Numbered from the stretch's first letter, positions 41,900-50,715 are shown. The stretch is 64,000 nucleotides of DNA from Actinomycetota bacterium (GCA_023382335.1 JAMCPM010000015.1:1-64000), one strand, 5' to 3'. The notes: generated by a model from the sequence alone, not told the origin. Numbers and translations are program-made.

Positions 41900-42256
41900 T
41901 CAGGAGAGCAGCTTGCGGATCTTCTCCGGGTCGATCAGCCGCACCGGCTTTAAGCCCCACATCTCGCGGATGGTGTTGATCTCCTCAACGGGAAAGCTGT
42001 AGCCGGTGCCGCAGATGCTGTCGTAAGACTTGCGGTAGGCGGTGGGAGCCTCCTCCTGCCGGCGGCGCTCCATCATGTAGCTGTAGACGTCGACCCCCTC
42101 GGGGCATGCTTCATCACACTTGCCGCAGTTGGAGCAGTTCCAGGCGCCGGTCCGGGACCTGCCGCTGAGGATGGTCGTGACCGACTCGCCGCCAGCCCTG
42201 ACAGCGACGCAGTACTCGCTGCAGATGCCGCAGTTGTTGCACTCTGGTTCATTCAT
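41900..42256 (-). CDS. hdrC: HdrC-like 4Fe-4S protein
   Basis: A 118-residue iron-sulfur protein. Two 4Fe-4S motifs are complete: C6, C9, C12, C16 and C41, C44, C47, C51 (followed by Pro), as in HdrC of heterodisulfide reductase. Its ATG overlaps the HdrB stop (ATGA). Start 42256 is fixed by that overlap and by homology starting there. HdrC passes electrons between the HdrB catalytic subunit and partners. Here no HdrA flavin subunit accompanies it, so electrons likely go to or from the membrane DsrMK-like protein encoded next to HdrB. It is the last gene of the twelve-gene operon. Confidence 0.9.
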   Translation of the reverse strand: MNEPECNNCGICSEYCVAVRAGGESVTTILSGRSRTGAWNCSNCGKCDEACPEGVDVYSYMMERRRQEEAPTAYRKSYDSICGTGYSFPVEEINTIREMWGLKPVRLIDPEKIRKLLS

Positions 42257-43101
42257 TTTTCGAATACCTCTTCCAGGATCTCCGGCTTCAGGCCAAGCTC
42301 GTGCGCCGGGATGCCGAACGACAGGCCCAGCAGCTGCGGCAGGAACATCAGCGGCAGCGATATCTCCGGAGTGGTCTTTCGCACCTTGTCCTGCATGCCC
42401 TGCAGCAGCAGGTAGCAGTTGCCGCAGGAAACAATAAGAAACCGTGCTCCGGCGGAGATTGCCGAGCCCAGCTTGGCTTGCGCCGCCTCGAGCGCCGCCG
42501 GCTCGTCCGACATCATCAGCGTCGAGCCGCAGCATTCATATTCCATGTCATAATCGACGACGGTGGCGCCCGTAAGTACGGCGATCTCACGCATCTTCCC
42601 TGGCTTCCAGGGATCGTCGAACCGGGCGACGGCGCTGGGCCTGATGACGTTGCAAGGATGAGACAGGGCCACGCTCAGATCAAGCCTGCCGGTGACCGCC
42701 GCGGCCACCTCTTCCATTTTAGCGGACAGCGCTTCGAGGATGTGGCTGACCTTGACCGTGCCGCTGTAGTTAAGGCCGAACTCCGCCAGCTTCCCGTTCA
42801 CTTGGGCCAGCAGTTGCTCGTCTTCGGCCAGCATGGCCTGCGCCTGCTTCAGGGTCCGGGTGCAGCTGCCGCAGAGGGTCAGGACGTCGAGCCCCTTCGA
42901 TTCGGCGAGAGCCAGATTGTAGGCGGGAAGGTTGATCCACTTGTCGGAGAATGATGGCACGATCGAGGAGCCACAACATGAGAATTCATCCATGTCGACA
43001 AGCTCGATTCCCAGACGCTCCAGCACCGTCCGGGCCGAGAGCTCGTAAGCCTGGTAGTGCGTGAATATCAGGCACCCCGGGAAGAGCAGCATTCGTTCCA
43101 C
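42253..43101 (-). CDS. hdrB: HdrB-like heterodisulfide reductase subunit
   Basis: A 282-residue protein with two full CCG domains: C10, C42-C43, C77, C80 and C150, C190-C191, C226, C229. In methanogen HdrB these residues bind two unusual noncubane 4Fe-4S clusters that split a disulfide. In the sulfur-oxidising sHdr complexes HdrB is thought to act on a lipoate-bound substrate. Because a lipoyl carrier gene is in the same operon, lipoamide-linked sulfur is the most likely substrate here; this is inference. It begins one base after the DsrMK-like stop and overlaps hdrC by four bases. Confidence 0.92.
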   Translation of the reverse strand: MERMLLFPGCLIFTHYQAYELSARTVLERLGIELVDMDEFSCCGSSIVPSFSDKWINLPAYNLALAESKGLDVLTLCGSCTRTLKQAQAMLAEDEQLLAQVNGKLAEFGLNYSGTVKVSHILEALSAKMEEVAAAVTGRLDLSVALSHPCNVIRPSAVARFDDPWKPGKMREIAVLTGATVVDYDMEYECCGSTLMMSDEPAALEAAQAKLGSAISAGARFLIVSCGNCYLLLQGMQDKVRKTTPEISLPLMFLPQLLGLSFGIPAHELGLKPEILEEVFEK

Positions 43102-43102
43102 T

Positions 43103-45193
43103 TTAAGCCTCTTTCTCTTCCTCTTCCTTCTCGCCCATCGCCTGCAGCACGACCTCGGCGATGTCCATCACCTTGGGCTTGGACTCCGAGCGGTTGGAGG
43201 CTCCCTTGAGCACGCGCTTGCACTGCTGGCAGGCGGTGATGATAGCGCCGGCGTCGATCGCCGCCGCTTCTTCGATGAGGTCCATCGAGACATAGTTGGC
43301 CAGGTCGGGATCGAGTATCTCGATGTCGCCGCCGCCGCCGCAGCAGAGGGCCATCTCACGGTTGTCGGGGAACTCGCGATTGTCGAGCCCGGGAACGGCT
43401 CCCAGCACCTGCCGCGGCTCCTCGTAGACGCCGCTGTTCCTGGCCAGGTCGCAGGGGTCGTGATAGGCGGCCTGCAGATCGACGCTCGCCTTGAGCACGA
43501 GCTTGCCCTCGTCGATCAGGCGCTTCAAGTACTGCGTGTGATGCAGCATCTCGATCCCCCCGAGGTCGAGGTAGTCATCCTTGAAAGTGTGATAACAGGA
43601 AGGGCAGGAGAACACCATCGTCTTGGCGCCGATCTTCCTGATTGCCTCGATGTTGTGGGCCATCAGCTCCTCGGTCTCGTCGCGCATGCCGCCCACGATC
43701 AAGGGATAGCCACAGCACCATTCCTCTTCTCCCATGACCGTGAAGTCGACGCCGGCGCGGTCGAGGATCTCGACCATGGTCGCCGGTATGTCCTGAACGG
43801 CCGGCGAGAATGAGGCGATGCAGCCGACGAAATAGATGACCTCGGCGTGTTCCTTCTGGTAGAGGTCCTCGGGTGGCTCGGGCATGAAGTCAACCCACAT
43901 GGCCCGGTCGGCGTTGGGGAAGCTGGCGACGTTGTGCTCGGTATGCTCGGCCTCGATGACCGGGTCGAGCTTCTTGGAATAGCGGCCGGCCCGGTACATG
44001 TTCTCCCGGTTGGTGATGCCGATCTGCCTGGTCTCGATATAGGCGGGGCAGACCTCGCGGCAGCGTCCGCAGAGCAGGCAGTTGAAGACCTCGAACTGGA
44101 AGTCGTCCCATTGCTCCTCGGTCGGCTCGCCGCCGCCGGCCAGGCGGTTGGGGCCGTGCTGGCCGCGGATCATCTCCTTGAGCTGCTTGTGGACCCCGGC
44201 ATAGGAATAGTAGTAACGGAAATCAGGGTTCTTCTGCGAAGCCGTCGTGATCTGGCAGGCGTCGGAACACAGCTGGCACTTCATGCAGGCGTCGATCTCG
44301 ATCAGCTGGCGCGCGTTGAAGGGAATCGTCGAGGGCCTGCCCGCCAGGGCCCGCGGATTGTGCGGCACGGCGTTGATCATCGTGTTCAGCGGCGTCAGGA
44401 AGATGTGCCAAAGCTTGGTCACATAGGGAATCGAACCAAATAGCGTTGCCAGCAGGATCGATGAGAGCACCCACATGACCGTGGCGCCGGTCTCTGAATG
44501 AAGGCCGAACAGCTCCAGCGGCTTGGACAGGGTCCAGGCCACGAACCAGTAGCCGGCGATATGGTTGGGAACGTCATAGGCCAGAATGGTGACCGCCTCG
44601 GCCAGGAACCGGAAGAAGAACCAGCCTCCCAGCAGCATCACCGCGAAGATCTCAAAGGCGGTCGTCTTCAGGAAGAAGCTCTTGGCGATAAACCGGCGGT
44701 AGATGGCGATGATCTCGCCGGTCAGCACCATGCCCGCGAACATGTCGTTGAGGAAACCGTAGAGCGCATCGACGTTGGTGAAGGTGGCGGTGCCCTGGCC
44801 GACCGCCTTGAGGTAATAGGCGTCCGAGAAGGGCGAGACGAAGAATTCCAGCAGGTGCGAGCCGCCGGTGATGTCATGGATCTCCGGCACGCGGGTGCTG
44901 GTCTTGATCTCGTTGACGGTGATGACGCCGACGTAGCCGATGATGATGAACTCCTTCATGATCCAGCGCAGCTTGTCAGCCTTCCATAAACGTGGTTGCA
45001 GGAAGATATCCACCACGAAAGCCCGGATCAAAGTCAGGATGTTGAGTGAGAAGATGTTCCTGAAGATGCCCTTGATGCCGGCGCCGAAATCGTGCCGGCC
45101 CTTGAGCCAGATGGAAATGTTCCAGATGACGCCGGCGATCATGACGACGGCGCCGGCGATGAAGATCAGGGAAAAGACCGGTGGTCTTGTCAT
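43103..45193 (-). CDS. Membrane DsrM-DsrK/HdrD-type fusion reductase
   Basis: A 696-residue fusion. Residues 1-280 hold about six hydrophobic segments with His residues (for example H105, H112, H211, H232, H263) able to bind haem b, like the NarI/DsrM quinone-reactive subunit. Then come two 4Fe-4S motifs (C303, C306, C309, C313; C372, C375, C378, C382) and two CCG domains (C458, C493-C494, C530, C533; C581, C617-C618, C655, C658), the complete HdrD/DsrK set. This architecture joins a quinone pool to a cytoplasmic disulfide-type reaction. It overlaps lipS2 by four bases. The direction of electron flow is unknown. Confidence 0.9.
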   Translation of the reverse strand: MTRPPVFSLIFIAGAVVMIAGVIWNISIWLKGRHDFGAGIKGIFRNIFSLNILTLIRAFVVDIFLQPRLWKADKLRWIMKEFIIIGYVGVITVNEIKTSTRVPEIHDITGGSHLLEFFVSPFSDAYYLKAVGQGTATFTNVDALYGFLNDMFAGMVLTGEIIAIYRRFIAKSFFLKTTAFEIFAVMLLGGWFFFRFLAEAVTILAYDVPNHIAGYWFVAWTLSKPLELFGLHSETGATVMWVLSSILLATLFGSIPYVTKLWHIFLTPLNTMINAVPHNPRALAGRPSTIPFNARQLIEIDACMKCQLCSDACQITTASQKNPDFRYYYSYAGVHKQLKEMIRGQHGPNRLAGGGEPTEEQWDDFQFEVFNCLLCGRCREVCPAYIETRQIGITNRENMYRAGRYSKKLDPVIEAEHTEHNVASFPNADRAMWVDFMPEPPEDLYQKEHAEVIYFVGCIASFSPAVQDIPATMVEILDRAGVDFTVMGEEEWCCGYPLIVGGMRDETEELMAHNIEAIRKIGAKTMVFSCPSCYHTFKDDYLDLGGIEMLHHTQYLKRLIDEGKLVLKASVDLQAAYHDPCDLARNSGVYEEPRQVLGAVPGLDNREFPDNREMALCCGGGGDIEILDPDLANYVSMDLIEEAAAIDAGAIITACQQCKRVLKGASNRSESKPKVMDIAEVVLQAMGEKEEEEKEA

Positions 45194-46344
45194 CGGTTAT
45201 CCTCCATGTTCAGGTATTCCCCGGGAGTGGGGCCCATATCGGCCAGTTCCATACGAATCTTGGCTATGTCTTCCATGTTGGGGGTGAAGGGATAGCTGCG
45301 GATGTCTCCCGGCGGCCCGTCGCCGTAGGGCCTGGTGCAGGAAACGAGTTTGTCCTTCCCGGGGCAGCCGCTGGTCATGAAGGGGATGCCCGAGTCGATG
45401 ACGATCTTCACTTCCTCCGGGTCGACGCCGAAATCGCTGATCCGGCCCGAGTCGTCATAAGAGATGCCCTCGCTGCTGGTGAAGCCGTTCTGTATCAGGT
45501 AGCTGGCCAGCTGCAGGCGCCGGTACTGACCCGGCGGGCAAGGCTGGCGCTCCGCCAGCGCCGAGCCTTCTTCCGGATAGAAGGAAAACAGATGCACGTT
45601 GGCGCCGAGGCCATATACCTTCTGGATGGTCCTTGCCATATCCCGCTCCGTTTCGCCCAGCCCCACGATCAGATGGCAGCCCGCCTTCCTCTCGCCGAAG
45701 ACCTCGACGGCGTCTGCCAGGCATTGCCAGTATCTTTCCCATTTGTGGGGCCCTTTAACGGCCGAGCCGCGATAGCGGTCGAACAGCTCTTCAGTGGCGG
45801 CATCGATGGCGACGCTGCCGATCTCGGCGCCGGCGTCCCTCAGCGCTACGATATCATCGCGGTCCAGGACGGTGGGTGCCATCAGGATCGACACCGCCGC
45901 GTCCAGCGGCCGCAGGCTGCGGGCGACCGCCAGCGTGTCATCGACGGCCTTGCCGTGGGTGACCATGGAGATGCAAACGCGGTCAACTCGCTCCGGATGC
46001 CCGCCGATCCGGCCAATGATCTCTTCCAGGGGGAAGGAGGGCCATTCCACCCTGATGAAACTCTTTTCGCTGAAGCGGCCGCCCCTCTGCCGCTGCAGGC
46101 CGCAGTAGGCGCAGCTGCCGGCGCAGCCGCTCTCGTAGGTGAGCAGCAGGTTGATGCAGGAAAGGGTGGCGCCGCGGTAGAAGATGCCGGACCTGAGGCC
46201 GAGCGTCATCGCCGCCGCCAGGCTCATCTGCAGCCGCGCCGGACTGTTGCTGATCGGGGCGTCTCTCGCCGGGGTATCTTTTTCCGTGGCGGCGCTTGCC
46301 GCGCTAACGACTTTGTTGCTATCTGTCAATTTGCCCTCTTTCAT
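45190..46344 (-). CDS. lipS2: Radical SAM protein, LipS2-like lipoyl synthase component
   Basis: A 384-residue radical SAM enzyme. The cluster motif CX3CX2C is C74, C78, C81 (GCAGSCAYCGLQ). Other marks are LFSFYPEEGSAL and a Cys-rich C-terminus (TSGCPGKDKLVSCTRPYGDG). In the LipS1/LipS2 pathway two such enzymes insert the two sulfur atoms into a protein-bound octanoyl group. The N-terminal 35 residues are low-complexity and probably unstructured. Assignment as LipS2 rests on C-terminal motif, gene context and presence of the second radical SAM gene; biotin synthase-like alternatives are less likely. It overlaps lipT by four bases. Confidence 0.8.
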   Translation of the reverse strand: MKEGKLTDSNKVVSAASAATEKDTPARDAPISNSPARLQMSLAAAMTLGLRSGIFYRGATLSCINLLLTYESGCAGSCAYCGLQRQRGGRFSEKSFIRVEWPSFPLEEIIGRIGGHPERVDRVCISMVTHGKAVDDTLAVARSLRPLDAAVSILMAPTVLDRDDIVALRDAGAEIGSVAIDAATEELFDRYRGSAVKGPHKWERYWQCLADAVEVFGERKAGCHLIVGLGETERDMARTIQKVYGLGANVHLFSFYPEEGSALAERQPCPPGQYRRLQLASYLIQNGFTSSEGISYDDSGRISDFGVDPEEVKIVIDSGIPFMTSGCPGKDKLVSCTRPYGDGPPGDIRSYPFTPNMEDIAKIRMELADMGPTPGEYLNMEDNR

Positions 46345-47468
46345 TTCTCGTAATATTCGTCAAAGGCGATCCAGCTCTTTCTGATTGCCGCGCTCAAGTC
46401 GCCGGCATCTCCGGCCCAGAACGGCAGCAGCCGTCTGCGGCGCTCCACCGCCCGGTCGAGAGTGTCGCCGAGAAACAGCCGGCAGGACTCATCGTATTCT
46501 CCCAGCATTTCCAGGTCACGACCGGCCGCCGCTCTCGCGGCGGCCTCGCCCGCCAGTTCGCCGGCAAAGATGGCGTTGGCGACGCCGGCTCCGGTGATCG
46601 GATGGCAATGCCCGGCCGCGTCCCCGGCCAGGATCATGTTCTTATGCCACAGCTTCGACTGGCCGCCGACCGGTATCAGGCCGCCGGTCCTGGCCAGCGG
46701 CTCGGCGCTTCTAATGATTCCCATCTCCAGCAGCTCGCGGATAAACACCTCGAGCGCCTCCCCGGGCCTGACGGCGCCTCCAGGGTCCTCGCCGATGCCG
46801 GTCGTGTCCGCGCCGGTCGTGCCGGCGCCTGTCATGCCCATGAGGCCCGGCTCCACGCCGATGCCGACGTTGGCCACGCCATCCTTGGGGAAGACCCAGC
46901 CGTATCCCCCCGGGATCGCCTTGCGGAAAAAAATCTCGGTCGTATCGAGTTCGCCGCTCAGCGGCAGCAGATATTGCCTGGCGTGGACGAAGCCGTTGCT
47001 ACCAAGTCCCATCCAGCTTCTGACCGCCGATGCCGGGCCGTCGGCGCCGACAATGACCCCGGCCTCGATGGCCTGCTGACGGCCCGATTCGATTACCGTC
47101 ACCACGTCGCCATCCACCCCGGTTGCCCTAGCTCCACAGATGATGTCAGCCCCCGCCTCACTGGCAAGCCCGGCCAGGTGACGGTCCAGCCCGTCCCTGT
47201 TGCAGATGATGCCCCGGAAGGGCGTCCGGGTGACGCTGCCGTCCGGCAGGTGAGTATTCATCGCGGCCACCATCTGGACAAGTGTCTCGCGTCCCAGGCC
47301 GAAGCGGGTGGCGATCTGCATGGGGATGAACTCGGCGCACTGCACAGGCAGACCGACCTGTGGCTTGCGCTCCAGCAGGATCACAGAGGCGCCTTCAGCG
47401 GCCGCCGTCATCGCCGCCATGCTGCCGGCGGGACCGGCTCCGATGACCAGTACGTCACACCGCCGCAC
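46341..47468 (-). CDS. lipT: FAD oxidoreductase, LipT-like (geranylgeranyl reductase family)
   Basis: A 375-residue flavoprotein. It shows FAD motif VIGAGPAGSMAAMTAA, VIGADGPASAVR-like second motif (VIVGADGPASAVRSWMG) and AGDAAGHCHPITGAGVANAI, the pattern of geranylgeranyl reductase/p-hydroxybenzoate hydroxylase-type enzymes. LipT of sHdr clusters is such a protein and is thought to serve lipoate assembly, perhaps as electron source. A Gly/Thr-rich insertion (MTGAGTTGADTTGIGEDPGG, near residues 215-235) is unusual. It overlaps the ligase gene by 14 bases. Confidence 0.8.
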   Translation of the reverse strand: MRRCDVLVIGAGPAGSMAAMTAAAEGASVILLERKPQVGLPVQCAEFIPMQIATRFGLGRETLVQMVAAMNTHLPDGSVTRTPFRGIICNRDGLDRHLAGLASEAGADIICGARATGVDGDVVTVIESGRQQAIEAGVIVGADGPASAVRSWMGLGSNGFVHARQYLLPLSGELDTTEIFFRKAIPGGYGWVFPKDGVANVGIGVEPGLMGMTGAGTTGADTTGIGEDPGGAVRPGEALEVFIRELLEMGIIRSAEPLARTGGLIPVGGQSKLWHKNMILAGDAAGHCHPITGAGVANAIFAGELAGEAAARAAAGRDLEMLGEYDESCRLFLGDTLDRAVERRRRLLPFWAGDAGDLSAAIRKSWIAFDEYYEK

Positions 47469-49026
47469 TGTTTTTCCTTACGTTCCCCAGCACCTTTTCC
47501 AGCAGCTCCAGCTTGAGCTCCGTCTGGTTCTCGAACTGCCCGGTGTAGGCCTGCTCTTCCACCTCGAGCTGATAACAGGTGTCCTTTTCGATGTCGATGA
47601 GCGCCGCCGGCAATCCCGCTTCCCGGAAAGTCTCCTGATGTTTGACGAAAAATGCCTCGCAGCAGCAACCCACATAAGACCTGGTGCCATTATCGCGGCA
47701 TGCCGCCAGGGTGTCCCTGAGGTGCTCGTAGTTATGGATGGTGATCACATCAAGCCCTAGGCCTTCGGCCATGGCGTAAGCGTCGCCGACGCTGCACTCG
47801 CCGCACTGGTCGCAGCCGTCTACTTCGCGAAACTCGCAGTCGATCTTCTTGGCGCAGTACGGAAGCAGCAGCAGCGAACACGTTTCTACCGCGTCCTCAA
47901 AGGAGCCGTTGACGGTGAAGACCGAGTTGGCGTCGGCCAGGCCGATGCCGCGATCTGCCAGGCCGATCTTGGCGGTCGCGCTTTCGACGGCCTCGCGGAA
48001 ATCGGCGGGGGAGAGGCCCATCATGTCCGGCGCGCAGCCGGCGAAGAAGTCATCGATGGCGGCCCCGGCATCGGCTATGGAGATGTTCTTGAGCGCTGCC
48101 TCGAGGTCGAATATGGTGCGGGCCGGGTTGACGAAAAAGTCGCCGGTGATAAGAGCATACTTGAGCCGCCCGCGCCTGGCGTCGACGCTGACCGCCGTGC
48201 GGATCAGCCCGGCGCCGGTCTTCAGAGCCGACCTCAGGATCAGGTGTTCTTCGGGCGGGTCCTCGATCAGGTTAATCCAGTTATTCTGCCCGTGCTCTTC
48301 CAGGAAGCGCTCGAACAGCTTCATCTCCTCGCCGTTCATCCCACCTTCGGTAAAACTCACGCCCAGGGTCTGCTCGAATCCCTGCCTGAGGGCCGATTTC
48401 ACTTCCTCCAGGGCCGGCAGGCGCCCCAGCTCGTCCTTGAGGGAAGTCACCCGCTCCCGCGCCGAGGACAGGCCCTTGGCGGAAAGCTTTTCCGTGGGGA
48501 TCCTCAGCGCCTTGATCATGCTCTCCACGTCGAGGTCCACCAGCAGTGTGCCCTGGAAGAGCAGGGCGTCGCCGTCAAAGACGCCGCCGGTGCCGGAGAT
48601 TTTGCGGCCGTTGACCTCGATATCGTTTCGTGGCCTGAAAGCGGCCTTGACGCCGAGTAGCTCGAGCCCGGCGATCACTCCCTGGGAGATCTTGAGGCTG
48701 ATGTCATCGGCGCGGAAACCGATATCGGCCTTGCGGGCGATGATCTCCCAGCCGAGGTGGGTGGAGTCGAAGTAAAGGGCGCCGCCGCCGGTGATGCGCC
48801 GCTGGATCTCGATGCCGCGGCTGCGGCAGAAGTCTTCCCTGGCCTCCTGGCCGACGCTCTGGAAGTAACCGACCAGGACGGCGGCGGGGGAGTACTGAAG
48901 CAGATGCAGGGTATCGGGGGAAGCATCCCGGCTCCTGGCTTTCAGGAGCGCGGAGTCGATGGCGACGTTATCAGTCGCCGGCCGTGCTCCCGTGTCCAGC
49001 AGACGCCATTTTTTCATCAAAGCCAT
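47455..49026 (-). CDS. Lipoate-protein ligase fused to DUF116 domain
   Basis: A 523-residue fusion. Residues 1-260 are a lipoate-protein ligase with RRITGGGALYFDSTHLGWEI and the catalytic Lys142 (GRKISGTGGVF); residues 261-345 resemble the accessory domain. Residues 380-490 are a DUF116-like cysteine-rich domain with C405, C408, C411 (DGCDQCGECSVGDA), C454-C456 (VGCCCEAFF) and C484. The ligase should attach octanoate or lipoate to the LbpA-like carrier. The DUF116 part may bind a cluster and could supply sulfur or electrons to the radical SAM steps (inference). It overlaps LipS1 by 56 bases. Confidence 0.85.
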   Translation of the reverse strand: MALMKKWRLLDTGARPATDNVAIDSALLKARSRDASPDTLHLLQYSPAAVLVGYFQSVGQEAREDFCRSRGIEIQRRITGGGALYFDSTHLGWEIIARKADIGFRADDISLKISQGVIAGLELLGVKAAFRPRNDIEVNGRKISGTGGVFDGDALLFQGTLLVDLDVESMIKALRIPTEKLSAKGLSSARERVTSLKDELGRLPALEEVKSALRQGFEQTLGVSFTEGGMNGEEMKLFERFLEEHGQNNWINLIEDPPEEHLILRSALKTGAGLIRTAVSVDARRGRLKYALITGDFFVNPARTIFDLEAALKNISIADAGAAIDDFFAGCAPDMMGLSPADFREAVESATAKIGLADRGIGLADANSVFTVNGSFEDAVETCSLLLLPYCAKKIDCEFREVDGCDQCGECSVGDAYAMAEGLGLDVITIHNYEHLRDTLAACRDNGTRSYVGCCCEAFFVKHQETFREAGLPAALIDIEKDTCYQLEVEEQAYTGQFENQTELKLELLEKVLGNVRKNSAAV

Positions 49027-49834
49027 CTTTCGTTTCTTCCTGATAGATCAGGGCGCAGCATTGCTCGGAAAATCCGGGCTCCAGACCGAGGTCCGCCGCC
49101 AGCTCCACGATTCCCTCGGCCGGATAGGCGATGCCGTTGAGTCCGGCCTTGAGCGCCAATGAGTCTGTCCGCAGTTTATGTTCACCGTACGGCCGGGCGC
49201 AGCCCAGCAGGATCGGCAGCCGCGGAAACTGCAGCCGCGCCTTTAAAAAGATTTCACCAAGTTCTTCCGGGGAAGGCGGGGCGACGTCCTGCATCGGCGT
49301 TCCCTGTTGCGAGGTCAGCGCCACCAGCACCAGGGACGTGACCTCGTGCCGGGAGATCATCTCCAGCGCCGACGCTTCCCCTTTTATCTCTCCGAAGTGA
49401 AGCCCGATGACCACGTGCGGCGCCGTCCTGACGCCGCTCTGGCACAGGTAGCGCAGCGAATCTTCGAAGTCGGCCGTGGTCGCGTCGAGATGGTAGACAT
49501 CCCTGATGGTGCCGTCGTCGCCGATGATGTCGATCATGGCGATGTCGATGCCCGCCCGGGCCAGGCCTTCCGCCAGGCGCTCGTCCACCAGGCCGGTGTG
49601 GACGGCGATACTCAGCCCCTGTTGCTTGAGCTCGCCGATGGCTTCCAGAAAATCATGAAGGGGAACGGTGCCGTCGGCCAGCGAGCCGCCGCTGATCAAA
49701 AGGCCGCGGCCGCCCCTGGCCTGGAGCTTGCGGCCCACCTCCAGCAGCTCGGCGGGCGAACGGGCTTCGTACATGCTCTCGAGGATCCTGGCGCGGCAAT
49801 GCTCGCATTTGAGCCTGCAGGAGCTGCCGGTCAC
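48971..49834 (-). CDS. lipS1: Radical SAM protein, LipS1-like lipoyl synthase component
   Basis: A radical SAM enzyme with CX3CX2C (CRLKCEHC) and LLGCARPYGEHK near the C-terminus, in the usual order before a lipoate ligase. From GTG 49834 it is 287 residues, with the cluster motif only six residues from the start. The same frame upstream encodes conserved-looking sequence (WELARANFGRRINFYAPSLK and ETSGFKNSSQPFFIPVS) up to the lbpA stop, with no ATG, GTG or TTG. ATT at 49973-49975 is the best candidate start, giving 334 residues. With LipS2 it should build lipoyl groups on the carrier protein. Confidence 0.8.
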   Translation of the reverse strand: MTGSSCRLKCEHCRARILESMYEARSPAELLEVGRKLQARGGRGLLISGGSLADGTVPLHDFLEAIGELKQQGLSIAVHTGLVDERLAEGLARAGIDIAMIDIIGDDGTIRDVYHLDATTADFEDSLRYLCQSGVRTAPHVVIGLHFGEIKGEASALEMISRHEVTSLVLVALTSQQGTPMQDVAPPSPEELGEIFLKARLQFPRLPILLGCARPYGEHKLRTDSLALKAGLNGIAYPAEGIVELAADLGLEPGFSEQCCALIYQEETKDGFDEKMASAGHGSTAGD

Positions 49835-49992
49835 CGAGACCGGGATGAAAAAGGGCTGGGAACTGTTTTTAAAGCCGCTGGTTTCGTAGCGCTTCAGCGA
49901 CGGCGCGTAGAAATTTATGCGCCGGCCGAAATTGGCGCGCGCCAGTTCCCACCCGGGGCGGAGTGAGTCGGGAATGACAGGGTCTACGCTGT

Positions 49993-50460
49993 CTAGTCGC
50001 AGTTGAGCAGGTCCTTACTCTTGAAGTCCTCGAGCTCGGCTTCCATCCAGGCCTTGATGGCCTCTTCGCCGTGGGGCAGATCGGCCAGGTCCTCTTCCGC
50101 GTTTGACGGCTCGACCAGGACGATCCAGTTGTTGTAGTTGTCATCATTCACCATCGAAGGATTGGAAACAACCGCGTCGTTGACCTCGAGGATCTTGCCC
50201 GATACCGGCGACCGCATCGGGCCGATGAACTTGCCGCTCTCGATGTTGCCGAAGGCGTGGTCTTTCCTGATCGCGCGGCCGGTGGGGAAGGTCCGCATCT
50301 GGGCGAGGTCGCCCGCCGCCCATACGCCGAAGGCGTCAAGGCCCATGCGTATCCTGTCGCCTTCGACTTTTGCCCAGACGTGATCTTTTTTGTGGTAATA
50401 GAAATCGTCGGGCAGTTCCCAGTTACACTCTTCCTTGGTGCCAGCGGAAATCAAAGCCAT
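49993..50460 (-). CDS. lbpA: GcvH-like lipoate-binding protein (LbpA-type)
   Basis: A 155-residue lipoyl carrier. The modified lysine is K77 in GNIESGKFIGPMRSPVSGKI, matching the GcvH lipoylation loop, and EVNDAVVSNPSMVND is the GcvH-like follow-on. It has an N-terminal HVWAKVEGDRIRMGLDAFG domain strand and an acidic C-terminus. No glycine cleavage genes lie near; instead the gene is among sulfur-relay and Hdr genes, as for LbpA of sHdr sulfur oxidisers, where lipoate carries sulfur intermediates. It is ten bases before tusA in genome order, after it in transcription. Confidence 0.9.
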   Translation of the reverse strand: MALISAGTKEECNWELPDDFYYHKKDHVWAKVEGDRIRMGLDAFGVWAAGDLAQMRTFPTGRAIRKDHAFGNIESGKFIGPMRSPVSGKILEVNDAVVSNPSMVNDDNYNNWIVLVEPSNAEEDLADLPHGEEAIKAWMEAELEDFKSKDLLNCD

Positions 50461-50469
50461 AGTCGCCCC

Positions 50470-50715
50470 TTACTTTTTGATATAGAAGTGCCAGTAGGTG
50501 CCGCTCGGGTCTTCTTCCACCTCGCATTCCCAGCCGCCGGCGTCGCAAAGCGTCGGCAGGCTTTCCCTGACTGCCGGCTCATAATCCACCAGGAACTCAA
50601 CCACGTCGCCTTCTTCGGCGGCCTTCATGCCCTTCTTGGCCATGAGGTTGGGATAGGGGCATTTCTGACCCCGGCAGTCCTCGGTTTTTGCAAGTGTCTT
50701 GTCTTTTAGCGCCAT
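50470..50715 (-). CDS. tusA: TusA-like sulfurtransferase
   Basis: An 81-residue protein with the active CPxP motif (C19 in GQKCPYPNLMAKKGM) and the TusA two-layer fold pattern. TusA-type proteins carry sulfane sulfur as a persulfide on that cysteine. Its C-terminal third (ECEVEEDPSGTYWHFYIKK) fits the usual last strand. Between DsrEFH and the lipoyl carrier, it likely relays sulfur from the former to the latter. Confidence 0.93.
   Translation of the reverse strand: MALKDKTLAKTEDCRGQKCPYPNLMAKKGMKAAEEGDVVEFLVDYEPAVRESLPTLCDAGGWECEVEEDPSGTYWHFYIKK

Noticed and set aside
45181-46353. Long open frame (390 codons) opposite LipS2
   Set aside because: Antisense shadow; the minus strand carries the radical SAM motif and overlaps its neighbours as an operon member.
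49993-50460. Lipoyl carrier as glycine cleavage GcvH
   Set aside because: No gcvP or gcvT gene is near, and the neighbours are sulfur-relay and lipoate assembly genes; an LbpA role fits better, although only phylogeny can settle it.
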